Source: Paenibacillus woosongensis (lineage in GTDB: Bacteria > Bacillota > Bacilli > Paenibacillales > Paenibacillaceae). Taken from it: DNA of 64,000 nucleotides. Location: positions 558,001 to 622,000 of the forward strand of contig NZ_WNZW01000001.1 of assembly GCF_009725165.1 (NCBI RefSeq). Direction: 5' to 3'. The position numbers and the translations under genes were made by a program. The notes beneath the pieces were generated by a model, which was not told the DNA's origin, searched no databases, and saw nothing but the letters and a program-made list of their open reading frames with translations. Below, one piece after another: positions 47,299 through 56,714 of this stretch (its first letter is position 1; every line of letters starts with the position of its first letter).

Positions 47299-47934
47299 AT
47301 GAGTACAATTACTGCTAAAGATTTTAAAGAAATCGTCCTCGGACGCCGTTCTGTAAAAAACTATGACCCTGCCGTAAAAATCAGCCGCGAGGAGATGACC
47401 GAGATTCTGGCGGAAGCGACCACCGCTCCTTCCTCGATCAATATGCAGCCTTGGCGCTTCGTTGTCATCGATACGCCGGAGGGCAAAGCTAAGTTGGCTG
47501 AACTGGCGATGTACAATACGAATCAGGTCAACACCTCAGCAGCTGTGATCGCCGTATTCGGCGACATGAAGTGCATTGAAAATGCCGATGAGATCTATGG
47601 AAAATCGGTAGAGCTTGGCTACATGCCCGAGGATGTTAAAGAAAAGCTGGTCGCTTCCTTCAAGCCGATGTATGAAAATTTGCCCGAACAGAATATGCGG
47701 GACATTGTGCTGATTGATGCCAGTCTCGTATCGATGCAGCTGATGCTCGTTGCTCGTGCCCATGGCTACGACACGAATCCGATCGGCGGATATGATAAAC
47801 AGCAAATTGCCGAAGCCTTTGGTCTTGAGAAAGAGCGCTATGTTCCTATCATGCTAATTTCCATCGGCAAGGCAGCCACTGAAGGCCGCCCTTCCTACCG
47901 TCTGCCGGTTGAGGCGGTAACGACCTGGAAGTAA
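47299..47934 (+). CDS. Nitroreductase family FMN protein
   Basis: 211 residues. The N-terminus RRSVKNYDPAVKI (FMN phosphate binding), ATTAPSSINMQPWRFVVID and the C-terminal GGYDKQQIAEAFGLEKERYVPIMLISIGKA place it among NAD(P)H-dependent nitroreductases of the YdgI/YodC kind. Likely reduces quinones or nitroaromatics as a homodimer in the cytosol. AGGAGAG precedes the ATG; 20 bases after marR, so in the same operon. Confidence 0.92.
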   Translation: MSTITAKDFKEIVLGRRSVKNYDPAVKISREEMTEILAEATTAPSSINMQPWRFVVIDTPEGKAKLAELAMYNTNQVNTSAAVIAVFGDMKCIENADEIYGKSVELGYMPEDVKEKLVASFKPMYENLPEQNMRDIVLIDASLVSMQLMLVARAHGYDTNPIGGYDKQQIAEAFGLEKERYVPIMLISIGKAATEGRPSYRLPVEAVTTWK

Positions 47935-47959
47935 TCATGTCCTGAAAGGTGTGCTCCCT

Positions 47960-48580
47960 ATGAACATTTCCATATTAGGCGCAACAGGCCGCGTAGGCCG
48001 GCAGATTGCAGCGCTTGCCCTTCAAGATGGCCATCAGGTGACCGCGCTCGTTCGCGATCCAGACAAAATAGCAATTATGGAAAAGCAGCTAACACTCGTG
48101 AAGGGGAATGCTCTAAATAAGGAGAATATCGCCCGCGTTCTGCATGGCCAGAATGTTGTATTCAGCGCGCTGAGCACGGATGGTTCGACCACATTATCCG
48201 CCTCAATGCCGCTCATCATCGAAGCGATGTACAAGGAGGGCATCAAGCGGATTATTACGATCGGTACGGCGGGTATTCTGCAGAGCAGAGCCCAGCCCCA
48301 TTTGCTGCGTTACGAGTCCGCTGAATCCAAACGAAAGCTTACTCGTGCTGCCGAGGAACATCACAAGGCGTACGAATTGCTCCGGCAATCTAGGCTTGAC
48401 TGGACCATCGTTTGCCCTACCTATTTGCCTGAGGGGAAACATGTAGGAGCATACCGCGTGGAACGCGATTTCCTGCCTGAAGGCGGATCAGAAATATCGG
48501 TATCGGATACGGCAGAATTCGCTTACAGGCAAATCGGGGATAAAACCTATATCCGGGCACGCGCCGGAATCGCTTACTAA
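47960..48580 (+). CDS. NAD(P)-binding atypical SDR / flavin-reductase-like protein
   Basis: 206 residues. N-terminal dinucleotide-binding GATGRVGRQIAALAL, then VFSALSTDGSTTLSASMPLIIEAM and a C-terminal SDTAEFAYRQI; an NmrA/biliverdin-reductase-B-like atypical short-chain dehydrogenase. It may be a redox sensor or a reductase acting with the nitroreductase gene 25 bases upstream. The ATG at 47960 (AAAGGTG 8 bases upstream) is preferred over the GTG at 47951. Ends at a strong terminator. Confidence 0.88.
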   Translation: MNISILGATGRVGRQIAALALQDGHQVTALVRDPDKIAIMEKQLTLVKGNALNKENIARVLHGQNVVFSALSTDGSTTLSASMPLIIEAMYKEGIKRIITIGTAGILQSRAQPHLLRYESAESKRKLTRAAEEHHKAYELLRQSRLDWTIVCPTYLPEGKHVGAYRVERDFLPEGGSEISVSDTAEFAYRQIGDKTYIRARAGIAY

Positions 48581-48586
48581 TTGACG

Positions 48587-48636
48587 AGAAAAGGATAGGG
48601 TCCTTAGCAGCTCGCTAAGCGGACTCTATCCTTTTC
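48587..48636. terminator. Terminator after the MarR operon
   Basis: A long stem (AGAAAAGGATAG and complement, with an inner TTAGC/GCTAA part), usable by both convergent genes. Confidence 0.85.
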
Positions 48637-48679
48637 TAAATGCCCCATCCATTTTAATGGACGGGCCCCCTCTCTTCTT

Positions 48680-49186
48680 TTACCTTAATAAAAGAAAAGT
48701 CAATATAATCGCCCCGCCAATGAACAGCGTCATCAGCACGAACGGCAGCGCTGTCAGCGTAATCCCCGCAATCGCCGTCCCTCGGCCTTTGGTCGAACGT
48801 CTGGCCCGAATTCCCAAGATAAAACCGACGGTATTAACGATATAAGCAAGGACAATGGTGAACATCGTGCCTGGCGAAGTCGTATACGAATACTGTGAAT
48901 CCATGTTCAGCTTGATGCAGGACAATAGGAATAACAACATCCCGAAAATGCCGAAAATGAGCGATACGACGGCTTGCCCCAGCCGGTCAACAGGCTGCTT
49001 CTTCTTGCCGCCCTTCTTCCCCTTCCCCTGCACTTGGCCTACTGCCGCTTGGCTTCCGCTTGCTCTGTTCATGGAGCCTCCCGCTGTACCGGATGGATTG
49101 CCGGCCATTCTGCGATCCTGCGCCTGACTGCCTCCTGATCCTGATCCACGCGATGGCTGAAGCGGAGTTCTGTGGTTTGGCTGCAC
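48680..49186 (-). CDS. DUF4190-like membrane protein with a disordered N-terminus
   Basis: 168 residues. The first ~65 are Gly/Ser/Arg/Gln-rich and lysine-rich (KGKKGGKKKQP), clearly disordered and cytosolic. Three membrane helices follow (about 70-90, 105-125, 143-165) with the IVLAYIVNTVGFILGI and GTAIAGITLT pattern of DUF4190 proteins. Function unknown. A GTG start at 49186 is preceded by AAAGGAG about 11 bases upstream and by AGAGGA directly. Single gene, divergent from the ArsR gene. Confidence 0.75.
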   Translation of the reverse strand: MQPNHRTPLQPSRGSGSGGSQAQDRRMAGNPSGTAGGSMNRASGSQAAVGQVQGKGKKGGKKKQPVDRLGQAVVSLIFGIFGMLLFLLSCIKLNMDSQYSYTTSPGTMFTIVLAYIVNTVGFILGIRARRSTKGRGTAIAGITLTALPFVLMTLFIGGAIILTFLLLR

Positions 49187-49375
49187 TCCTCTAGCAACTC
49201 CTTTCTGACTATAATGTATGTAGGTTTAAAGAACTATGTTTGATTCGACAAAGCAGTTGAAAATCCTTTTTCTTCAGGAAAAAAGAATTGACATTGCCCT
49301 AATGTATCATTAAAATGTAATTTAACATATATCTAATTAGATAATCATTAAATCGTGTATGGAGGTGTCTTACTA

Positions 49376-49975
49376 TTGCAATTAGATAAGGTCGTGGCCT
49401 ACCATAAAGCGCTTGCCGATCCGACCCGAATCCGAATATTGATCCTGCTCGGAGACGGTGAACGAAACGGCCAGGAATTGGCCAGGAAGCTGGGCGTAAC
49501 CCCGGCAACCATTACACACCATGCTGCAAAGCTGCGGGAGGCGAGCTTGATTAACGAGCGCAGGGATAAGAATACGATCTTTTTCTCGCTGAACCACTAT
49601 TTTCTGAAAAATAACGCCGACGCCACCATCAATCTCATTTACCGGGCGTCCGAAGGAGGAACAGACATGCTGGATGAACAGCAGCAGCGGATTAGAGAAT
49701 CCGTCATCAAGAACTTTTTTACCGCCGAGGGCAAGTTGAAGAGCATTCCTGCCCAGCTAAAGAAGAAGCTGATCGTACTCGAGCAGCTGGTATCCCGGCT
49801 GGAGCTTGGCCGCAAGTACAGCGAGCCGGAAATCAATGCGTTCATCAAGAACTATCACGAGGACTTTGCAACGATCCGCCGGGAGTTCATTATGCATCAG
49901 TTTATGTTCAGGGAGAACGATATTTATGAGCTGAACCCGCAGGAGATGTGGGCGAAGTGGGAGAAGCTTTCGTGA
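49376..49975 (+). CDS. ArsR-type HTH regulator with a DUF2087 domain
   Basis: 199 residues. The N-terminal winged helix (YHKALADPTRIRILILLGDGERNGQELARKLGVTPATITHHAAKLREASLI) is of ArsR type; the C-terminal ~80 residues (KLIVLEQLVSRLELGRKYSEPEINAFIKNYHEDFATIRREFI) are a DUF2087 domain, a small fold common in Firmicutes regulators. No metal-binding CxC is seen, so it is probably not a metal sensor. A TTG at 49376 is the start because GGAGGTG lies 8 bases upstream; an ATG seven codons earlier overlaps that site. Confidence 0.87.
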   Translation: MQLDKVVAYHKALADPTRIRILILLGDGERNGQELARKLGVTPATITHHAAKLREASLINERRDKNTIFFSLNHYFLKNNADATINLIYRASEGGTDMLDEQQQRIRESVIKNFFTAEGKLKSIPAQLKKKLIVLEQLVSRLELGRKYSEPEINAFIKNYHEDFATIRREFIMHQFMFRENDIYELNPQEMWAKWEKLS

Positions 49976-50025
49976 ATATGAATACAATGCGGTGTGATGT
50001 TAGCTTGTATTCGGAATAATAATTT

Positions 50026-50066
50026 AAGGAAACAGCTCTGAGCATCTTACTCAGGGCCGTTTCCTT
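50026..50066 (+). terminator. Terminator after the ArsR gene
   Basis: AAGGAAAC/GTTTCCTT arms with an inner CTGAG/CTCAG pairing, followed by TTTT. Confidence 0.75.
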
Positions 50067-50392
50067 TTCGGCTTCAATTCGTGGTTGTATAGTTTTTGTA
50101 AAGCTCTTGTGTAGTTCTTGTCTAGATCGTGTTAGTAAAATGCACGGATACGCTGTGTAAACTTGGCGTATTCTGTTTTTTTATAGCGAAGATGGTCGAC
50201 GGAGAGGGGGGAGTTACTAAGTATTGATCAACCGCCTGCACACCCCGAGCTTGCTCGGTCATCTAGAACTCCGCAAGATTTCGAAGATGGTAAGGGCCGC
50301 TGGGGTCAAGCAAATAGCATTTGACTATTCGTTTGTACACTGCAGACGATATTGCTGTCGACAAGACTTCGGAAATGGAGGAGATTCTAGGA
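50067..50392 (+). other. Leader and promoter region of the surface-protein/sortase operon
   Basis: About 325 bases with no gene. A CGAGCTTGCTCG mini-hairpin lies near 50247-50258. TTGACT at 50322-50327 could be a -35 but has no good -10 at standard spacing. An AGAGGGGGG near 50200 is purine-rich but starts no credible gene. A long regulated leader is possible. Confidence 0.4.
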
Positions 50393-53300
50393 ATGAAACA
50401 AAAACGGAGTGTAAGCAAATCTCTGCTGTCTTTCTGCCTAGCGCTTATGCTTATTTTACAAACGTTCTCTGCTCCAGCATACGCGCAGAGCGCGCTAGGC
50501 GATTCTGGGCCGGCAACAGTCAGCGTGGACGGCTCGCCGTCGGTAACTGATGCGGTGTACGATGAGCCAGTTGCGCTGCAGCCCGCCTTCCCGATGGCCT
50601 TAATGGCTGGTCCAACGGACAAATCGGCGATGTTCATGGGAGTGAACGACCCTTTTCCGCTGGAGGTGGTGCAGAATAACCAAGCTGTTGCTCCCGGCGG
50701 CACCATCCAGGGCAGACAGCAATTCACGCTCAAGTCGGAAAGTCTCAAGGTGCCAGTGAATGGTGATGACGCTGATCCGACTAACGCGAATCCAGACCTA
50801 TACATTCAGAAAGGCGACTGGATCGAACTAAAAAGGGATGACTACTTCAAGGAAGTGGTGCTGCCAACAGCAACCAAAACCTTGATGGCAACAACTGAAT
50901 TTGGGGCGAAACAGCTCGGTATTGCCTATTTCACCCCGAATAGCATCAAGATTGTGTTTAATGGTGACGATTGGTTTTTCAATGGTATTGGACGAGATGT
51001 TACTTTTGGCTTTGAAACCACCGCTAATTCGGATGTAGCAGGCTTAGTGTATGGCGAGTCAAAGCCTATCTCTATTTTCGGGGGAGCTTACCAGCTGAAA
51101 AACCCAGATGTCACGCCCGCATACAGCATCACATTGGCTTCGCCGGGAATGATCAGGTGGGATCAGTATGGCTATCGCGGAATTCAACACGAGCAATTTG
51201 TTGAGGGTGCGATTACTTGGCAATCAACGGTATCTGCTTTCGATAAGTTTGATACTACAATCAAGCTGCCTCTCGACGGGATGAAGTTTTTTACAGACCC
51301 CGCATCTTATAATACTAGCAATGGTAATGTCCGCGGTATCTATATGCCTGGTTCCTTCAAGGTGAACGATATAGCGGTAAATCCGGATATCGACATCGAC
51401 GGTAAGCTGAGCTACATTTTCCCGACGGGTACCGGTTTAGATCCGAAGGTTGAGTTTAAGACGTGGATTCCAAAGGAAGCTTACTATTACGAGTACAAGA
51501 ATCCACCGGGGAATCTTGGTCGTAGCCATCGGGACATGAACGGCATAGTGAGATTAAAACAGAGTGATGATACTCTTTTAGTGAGTGCAGGTCAAGAGAT
51601 TTCCTTTGCCCCAGACTGGATTCAGACCGCAGGCTCGCTGGACCACGAGAATCAAATCATCACATGGACCACCGATGTCAATAGTAAGTACAACAAGAAG
51701 GGACTAAAAAACTTTACCATCACAGATGTGCTGCCCACAGGCCTCGAGTTCATGTCAGCAACATATCAGACATGGGAAGACGGTATTACATCTGGTTCAA
51801 AGTCGATTACTCCGGATGCAAACGGCGTTTACTCCTTCGGGGATATTAATGGGCGCGTCCAGCTGGTGATTAAGTCCAAAATTATAAGCGGAGACGACTT
51901 CACCAATGTACCACGCGCCAACTGGGATTTGGAGACCAAGGACGCGAACGGAAACGCCTTACAGAACAATGATGTTAAAACCGGTAATAGGCCAAATGCG
52001 GTAACCGACGAGGCGAGAATTATCGTTGGGGCGCACACTTTTACTAAATCAGGCTCTATTTCGATGGCGGATTATAACCTAGGCGGCATCACCTGGACCG
52101 TCAATCTAACGCCACAGTACGCCCTGCCAAATGCCGCGGTATACGATGTGCTGGTGCATGGCGGGGATTTGAACGTCTTGGACAACGCTGTGGATGAAAC
52201 CGGCGAGGTGAGCGCGGAGACGATTGCGAAAATCAAAGCAAAAGTTAATTCTGCGCAGCTTTGGAAGAAGTATCAGAATGGAACTTTGAAAGGTGTGACC
52301 AATGCAGCCGGCTTGGACATGAAGGCTATTCCTTTAACTGTGAACGGTGAAGTGGTGGCCGATTTGATCAAGGTGACCGGATACAGCACCGACAAAGCAA
52401 CATCCTTCAGTTTCCGTGCACTCGAAACCAACCTGGATGTCCTCTTCAGGCAAGATATTAACGCAGGGAAAACACGCTGGAACCGGGCTTTGCTTCTTGA
52501 CGGTGAAAACGTAAAACAGGCAGAAAATCAGATCAACCTTCACCTGCGTATGCTGAATAAGGATATGCTTACGGCATCCTATCCTATTAAGAAGGACGGA
52601 ACGGCTGACACATGGTATACCCCGAACGACGTTGGCCGCTATATCGGTTACGACAGCACATCAAGCGGCGACGAATACACCTTGGCTGGGTATGACCGTA
52701 CAACCAAGGCCGTCACCTTCCGTCTAAGCGTCAATATGCCGGGCTACAACACGGTCGAAATGGCGAGAGACGGCGGAAATCGGGTTATCACCAATGTGAA
52801 GCTGGTGGATACCTTGCCGGAGGGCTGGGAATTCGTTTCTTTTGCAAATGGAAAGGACTATGAGCTTTACAAGGGGTATTCGGATAATGGCAGCGGCACC
52901 GGCTATGGGGTTCGAAACAACGCCTTGTCAATCATCGAGCCGAACGACCCTGCTCATGTGGTGAGCTTCTCCCATAGCGGCAACGTAGGCACCTTCACAT
53001 TCTCTGAGCTGGAAGGCCCTTATGTCATTTTGGTAAAAGCAAGACCTTCCAATGCGGCGCTGGAGAAATATTTGGAGGAGTACACTACCATCGGCACAGA
53101 CAGGCAGGTTCTGTATAATAAAGCCGACCTGCATATGACATGGGGCGGCGCGGAAAAGGTCGTCACCGAACAGCGCAAAGTTATCGTCCCTATTCAGACC
53201 CTGGGCAAGTCGGTAACCAAGCCAGTTCCAGGGGTGCTGGAATGGACAGTGAACTATACCCCGCCGTTCAACATGAAGCAGGGCGTTTATTTGCAGGATA

Positions 53301-56300
53301 CCTTAGGTGCAGGTATGAATCTGCGCTATGACGTAAATGGAAAGCTTGTGCTGACAGCGCCTAGTATGGCAGTTTATCCAGCTAAAATGACTGCTAGCGG
53401 TGCTCTGGAACGAGACGGCGCAGCACTGGATCTAAGCGACCCGAATGCTGAAGTTCAGATCGAAGCTGCACCAGGCGCGGGAGGCACCACAGTTCTAAAA
53501 TTCAAAATGGACGACCCTAATAAGTTTTACCAGTTTGTGTATCAATCAGAGGTTGACCCGTCTAAAACAAAAGCTGGAGATAAAATGGGCAACGAGGTCA
53601 AGCTGATTGGCGATGATAAGCTGAAATCAGTCAGTGCCAGAAGCGAAAGCACGCTGGACAATTCAGACGTGGCCGGCAGTTCAAGCTCCAATGCCCTGCT
53701 GCCCCTGATAAAGGTAGATCCTAATAACAATCCGCTGGAAGACGTAGAGTTTACGCTGTATAAGAAAGACGACGGAACTCAAATCGCCAAAGGAACAACC
53801 GATAGCGGAGGGAAACTTAATCTGTTTTTCCGGGATCCGGGGTATTATGAGCTAAAGGAAACTTATATAGACACAAATACTTGGCTGCCGATCACCCATG
53901 TGTATCAGGTATATGTAGGAAATACACCAGGAAAGCCCATTTGGATAGACGGCATAAAGGTAGATACGAATAATCCGCTGGTTGTGCCAACTCCTGCCCA
54001 GGGCAAGCTGACCATCAGCAATAAGGTAGAAGGAAACGGCAGCGATTCTTCCAAGGATTTTGAATACACCGTGACCTTCACCGGCGAGGGCCAGGACGGA
54101 GAGTATACCTATAAGAAGCAGGATAATACGTTTGGCAGGATCAAGAACGGGGGCAAGATTACCCTCAAGCACGGGGAATCTGTAGTATTACCGGCTCTGC
54201 CTGCGGGTATGGTCTATTCCGTAACCGAGGCCGATTATACGACCGTTGACGGTTATACGACCATGCCGGAGACGAGAGAGCTGTCCGGCATGGTCGCGAA
54301 TAAAGGCACCCACAAGGCGGATTTCGTCAACGAGCGGTACGTTAACGATTTGATCGTCAGCAATACCGTCACGGGGGACGGCGCAGAACCGGACAAGCCG
54401 TTTAAGTACACGGTGACCTTTGACGGTACAGGAAAGGGTCAAGAATACGATTACGAGCATTCAGACGGCACGACCGGCAAGATCAAATCCGGCGAAACCT
54501 TCGAGCTCAAGCATGATGAGACCTTTAAAATCAAAGATCTTCCAGAGAATTTGAAGTATACGATCACCCAGGAAGGTTACAAGAACGACGGCTACGCGAC
54601 CATCCCTGTGGAATTGTCTGATGAGGGAGTCATGGCGCGCGCCGATCGCGAAACGGACTTCACCAATGAACGGACCGTCAACAAGCTGACGATCAGCAAC
54701 ACGGTCATGGGGAACGGCGGCGATAAGACGAAGGAGTTCGAGTACACGGTGATCTTTGACGGCACAGGCAAGGATGGAAGCTACTCTTACGAGAAGTCGG
54801 ACGGCGCCAAAGGTGAAATCAAGTCCGGCGGTACCTTCACTCTCAAGCATGGAGAGGCACTGGAGATTTTGGGTCTGCCTAAGGATCTGAAATACACAGT
54901 AACTCAAAAGGACTACACAGCCGACGAATACGTGACCACCATCCCTGACAAGCACACCGGAGCCATGGAGGGCAAAGATGAAGAGGCTCCATTCACGAAC
55001 GTGCGAGTCTTGGAGGGCGGCCTGCTCATCAGCAACACGGTTAAAGGCAAAGACGGCGACAAGAGAAAGCTGTTCAAGTATACGGTGACCTTCACAGGCG
55101 AGGGAGCGAACGAATCCTACTCCTATGAGAAATCGGACGGCAGCAAGGGCACGATCATGAGCGGAGACACCTTGGAGCTTACAGATGGTCAGACGTTCGT
55201 TGTGCAAGGACTTCCGACGTATCTCGAATATACGGTGACCCAAGATGATTATACGAAGGACGGTTATGTGACGGATCCTGAAGGTCTCGTTCGCATAGGC
55301 GCTATTCCGGAGAAACAAGTGGCCGAAGCACACTTTGTCAATACCCGTCCGTATCTGGAAGGCGTGCTGCGTGACAACAACACAGGCCAAGAAATTCCGA
55401 ATGCGAAAATCATCGTGACGAACAAGAAGACCAACGAACAGCAGACGATTTGGACGAATGATAAGGGTGAATATTCAATCCCTGCCCAGGCGGATACCGA
55501 CTATACGATCACGTATACGAAGCTGTACCAGGTAGGCGGGATGGATGTCCCTGTCGAGTTCACGCAGAAGGCCAATGTGGACAGCAGCGTGACGGACGAG
55601 ACCGTTCCGGCGGACATTACGGCGGTAGGGATCGTTCTGTTCAAGCAGTTGGATGGAACAACAGAACTGTTCAACGATTCGTTTACCAGCAATATGTATA
55701 TCTATTTGAAGGACAAAGACGGGAATTATATTAAGGAAAACAGCCATCCCAAGGCGTTTCCGATGGCTTCGAACGGCACCTTCTCCGTGGAAGGGCTAAG
55801 CGAGCAGAAATACACCATGGAAGTTCGCTATAAAGCTGAAACCGGCGAGGAACTGCTCTTCAAAGTGACGCAGCTGAACGTGAAAGCTGACGGAGAGCTG
55901 AATATTTCCGAGGAATTGGTCGACCCTTACGGTACGGTTTATGATGAAACGACAGGAGATGCCATTACTGGCAAGAAAATTGAAGGAGCCAAAGTTACTC
56001 TGTATTATGCGGATACACAGCGGAATAGAGATAACGGCCGCATTCCGGATACGAAAGTAACGCTACCTCCAGTTCCGAATTTCCCGCCGCACGATAACGA
56101 GAGCCCGGAACAGGATAGCGATGCAAATGGCTTCTATGCATACATGGTGTTTCCTGAAGCGGATTACTATCTGATCGTAACGAAGGACGGATATGAGACG
56201 CACAGGAGCGATACGATTTCTGTCGATTTTGACATTGTAAAATACGACGTGCCAATGAAGCCGATCCGTTCCGGTGGCGGCTCTGGTGGCGGCTCCGGTG

Positions 56301-56695
56301 GCGGTAACAGCGGAACCGACAATGGCAACAGCGACGCCGATAACGGCAATAGCGAGGCCGACAACGGCTACAGCGAAGCTGACAACAGCAACAGCGAAGC
56401 TGACAACGGCTACAGCGAAGCTGACAACGACTACAGCGAAGCTGACAACGGCTACAGCGAAGCCGATAACGGCAACACCGAGGTCGCTAACGGCAATAGC
56501 GAGGCCGACAACGGCTACAGCGAGGCCGATAGCGGCAATAGTAAAGTCGGTAACGCCAATGACGAACTGGACGATGTTCCGAAAACAGAGGATAATAGCA
56601 CATCGCCATTCTTCTATATGGCTTTGGCACTGATGTCCTTAATGGTAATCGCGTTCTGTCTGTCCAGCAGCAAGAAGAAAAAGCACATTCAGTAA
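50393..56695 (+). CDS. Giant sortase-anchored surface protein with tandem isopeptide-type domains
   Basis: 2,100 residues. Signal peptide cut after AYA (31); adhesin-like N-terminal region (about 60-1050) with several WTV/ITW collagen-binding-like beta modules; a SpaA/Cna-B domain (about 1100-1190) with KVDPNNNPLEDVEFTLY and ELKETY; four tandem streptococcal pilin isopeptide-type domains (about 1204-1317, 1319-1428, 1430-1540, 1543-1650), each opening IS/VSN-V and ending FVN/FTN; carboxypeptidase-regulatory-like Ig domains (1653-1960); a Gly/Ser hinge; a heptapeptide EADNGYS repeat stalk (about 1973-2056); then VPKTE (2062-2066), a membrane helix and a KKKK tail. This is a cell-wall sorting signal with E in place of G. 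The ATG at 50393 has GGAGGAG upstream. Adhesion or matrix role inferred. Confidence 0.92.
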   Translation: MKQKRSVSKSLLSFCLALMLILQTFSAPAYAQSALGDSGPATVSVDGSPSVTDAVYDEPVALQPAFPMALMAGPTDKSAMFMGVNDPFPLEVVQNNQAVAPGGTIQGRQQFTLKSESLKVPVNGDDADPTNANPDLYIQKGDWIELKRDDYFKEVVLPTATKTLMATTEFGAKQLGIAYFTPNSIKIVFNGDDWFFNGIGRDVTFGFETTANSDVAGLVYGESKPISIFGGAYQLKNPDVTPAYSITLASPGMIRWDQYGYRGIQHEQFVEGAITWQSTVSAFDKFDTTIKLPLDGMKFFTDPASYNTSNGNVRGIYMPGSFKVNDIAVNPDIDIDGKLSYIFPTGTGLDPKVEFKTWIPKEAYYYEYKNPPGNLGRSHRDMNGIVRLKQSDDTLLVSAGQEISFAPDWIQTAGSLDHENQIITWTTDVNSKYNKKGLKNFTITDVLPTGLEFMSATYQTWEDGITSGSKSITPDANGVYSFGDINGRVQLVIKSKIISGDDFTNVPRANWDLETKDANGNALQNNDVKTGNRPNAVTDEARIIVGAHTFTKSGSISMADYNLGGITWTVNLTPQYALPNAAVYDVLVHGGDLNVLDNAVDETGEVSAETIAKIKAKVNSAQLWKKYQNGTLKGVTNAAGLDMKAIPLTVNGEVVADLIKVTGYSTDKATSFSFRALETNLDVLFRQDINAGKTRWNRALLLDGENVKQAENQINLHLRMLNKDMLTASYPIKKDGTADTWYTPNDVGRYIGYDSTSSGDEYTLAGYDRTTKAVTFRLSVNMPGYNTVEMARDGGNRVITNVKLVDTLPEGWEFVSFANGKDYELYKGYSDNGSGTGYGVRNNALSIIEPNDPAHVVSFSHSGNVGTFTFSELEGPYVILVKARPSNAALEKYLEEYTTIGTDRQVLYNKADLHMTWGGAEKVVTEQRKVIVPIQTLGKSVTKPVPGVLEWTVNYTPPFNMKQGVYLQDTLGAGMNLRYDVNGKLVLTAPSMAVYPAKMTASGALERDGAALDLSDPNAEVQIEAAPGAGGTTVLKFKMDDPNKFYQFVYQSEVDPSKTKAGDKMGNEVKLIGDDKLKSVSARSESTLDNSDVAGSSSSNALLPLIKVDPNNNPLEDVEFTLYKKDDGTQIAKGTTDSGGKLNLFFRDPGYYELKETYIDTNTWLPITHVYQVYVGNTPGKPIWIDGIKVDTNNPLVVPTPAQGKLTISNKVEGNGSDSSKDFEYTVTFTGEGQDGEYTYKKQDNTFGRIKNGGKITLKHGESVVLPALPAGMVYSVTEADYTTVDGYTTMPETRELSGMVANKGTHKADFVNERYVNDLIVSNTVTGDGAEPDKPFKYTVTFDGTGKGQEYDYEHSDGTTGKIKSGETFELKHDETFKIKDLPENLKYTITQEGYKNDGYATIPVELSDEGVMARADRETDFTNERTVNKLTISNTVMGNGGDKTKEFEYTVIFDGTGKDGSYSYEKSDGAKGEIKSGGTFTLKHGEALEILGLPKDLKYTVTQKDYTADEYVTTIPDKHTGAMEGKDEEAPFTNVRVLEGGLLISNTVKGKDGDKRKLFKYTVTFTGEGANESYSYEKSDGSKGTIMSGDTLELTDGQTFVVQGLPTYLEYTVTQDDYTKDGYVTDPEGLVRIGAIPEKQVAEAHFVNTRPYLEGVLRDNNTGQEIPNAKIIVTNKKTNEQQTIWTNDKGEYSIPAQADTDYTITYTKLYQVGGMDVPVEFTQKANVDSSVTDETVPADITAVGIVLFKQLDGTTELFNDSFTSNMYIYLKDKDGNYIKENSHPKAFPMASNGTFSVEGLSEQKYTMEVRYKAETGEELLFKVTQLNVKADGELNISEELVDPYGTVYDETTGDAITGKKIEGAKVTLYYADTQRNRDNGRIPDTKVTLPPVPNFPPHDNESPEQDSDANGFYAYMVFPEADYYLIVTKDGYETHRSDTISVDFDIVKYDVPMKPIRSGGGSGGGSGGGNSGTDNGNSDADNGNSEADNGYSEADNSNSEADNGYSEADNDYSEADNGYSEADNGNTEVANGNSEADNGYSEADSGNSKVGNANDELDDVPKTEDNSTSPFFYMALALMSLMVIAFCLSSSKKKKHIQ
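56310..56560 (+). repeat. 21-bp tandem minisatellite in the surface-protein gene
   Basis: About eleven in-frame 21-base units encode (N/S)(G/S/D)(Y/N)(S/T)EAD heptapeptides, several nearly identical. The Asn/Asp/Glu-rich stalk sits between the Gly hinge and the sorting signal and likely spans the cell wall. Unit number may vary between strains. Confidence 0.8.
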
Positions 56696-56714
56696 CCGGA
56701 AAGGCGGTAAGAAA

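Noticed and set aside
54461-55390. 309-codon open frame antisense to the surface-protein repeats
   Set aside because: It mirrors the tandem isopeptide domains; the open frame follows from their repeated codon pattern. No ribosome site or recognisable protein.
56310-56560. Tandem repeats considered as a CRISPR array
   Set aside because: Units are 21 bases with no spacers, in frame within a coding region; no cas genes in the window.
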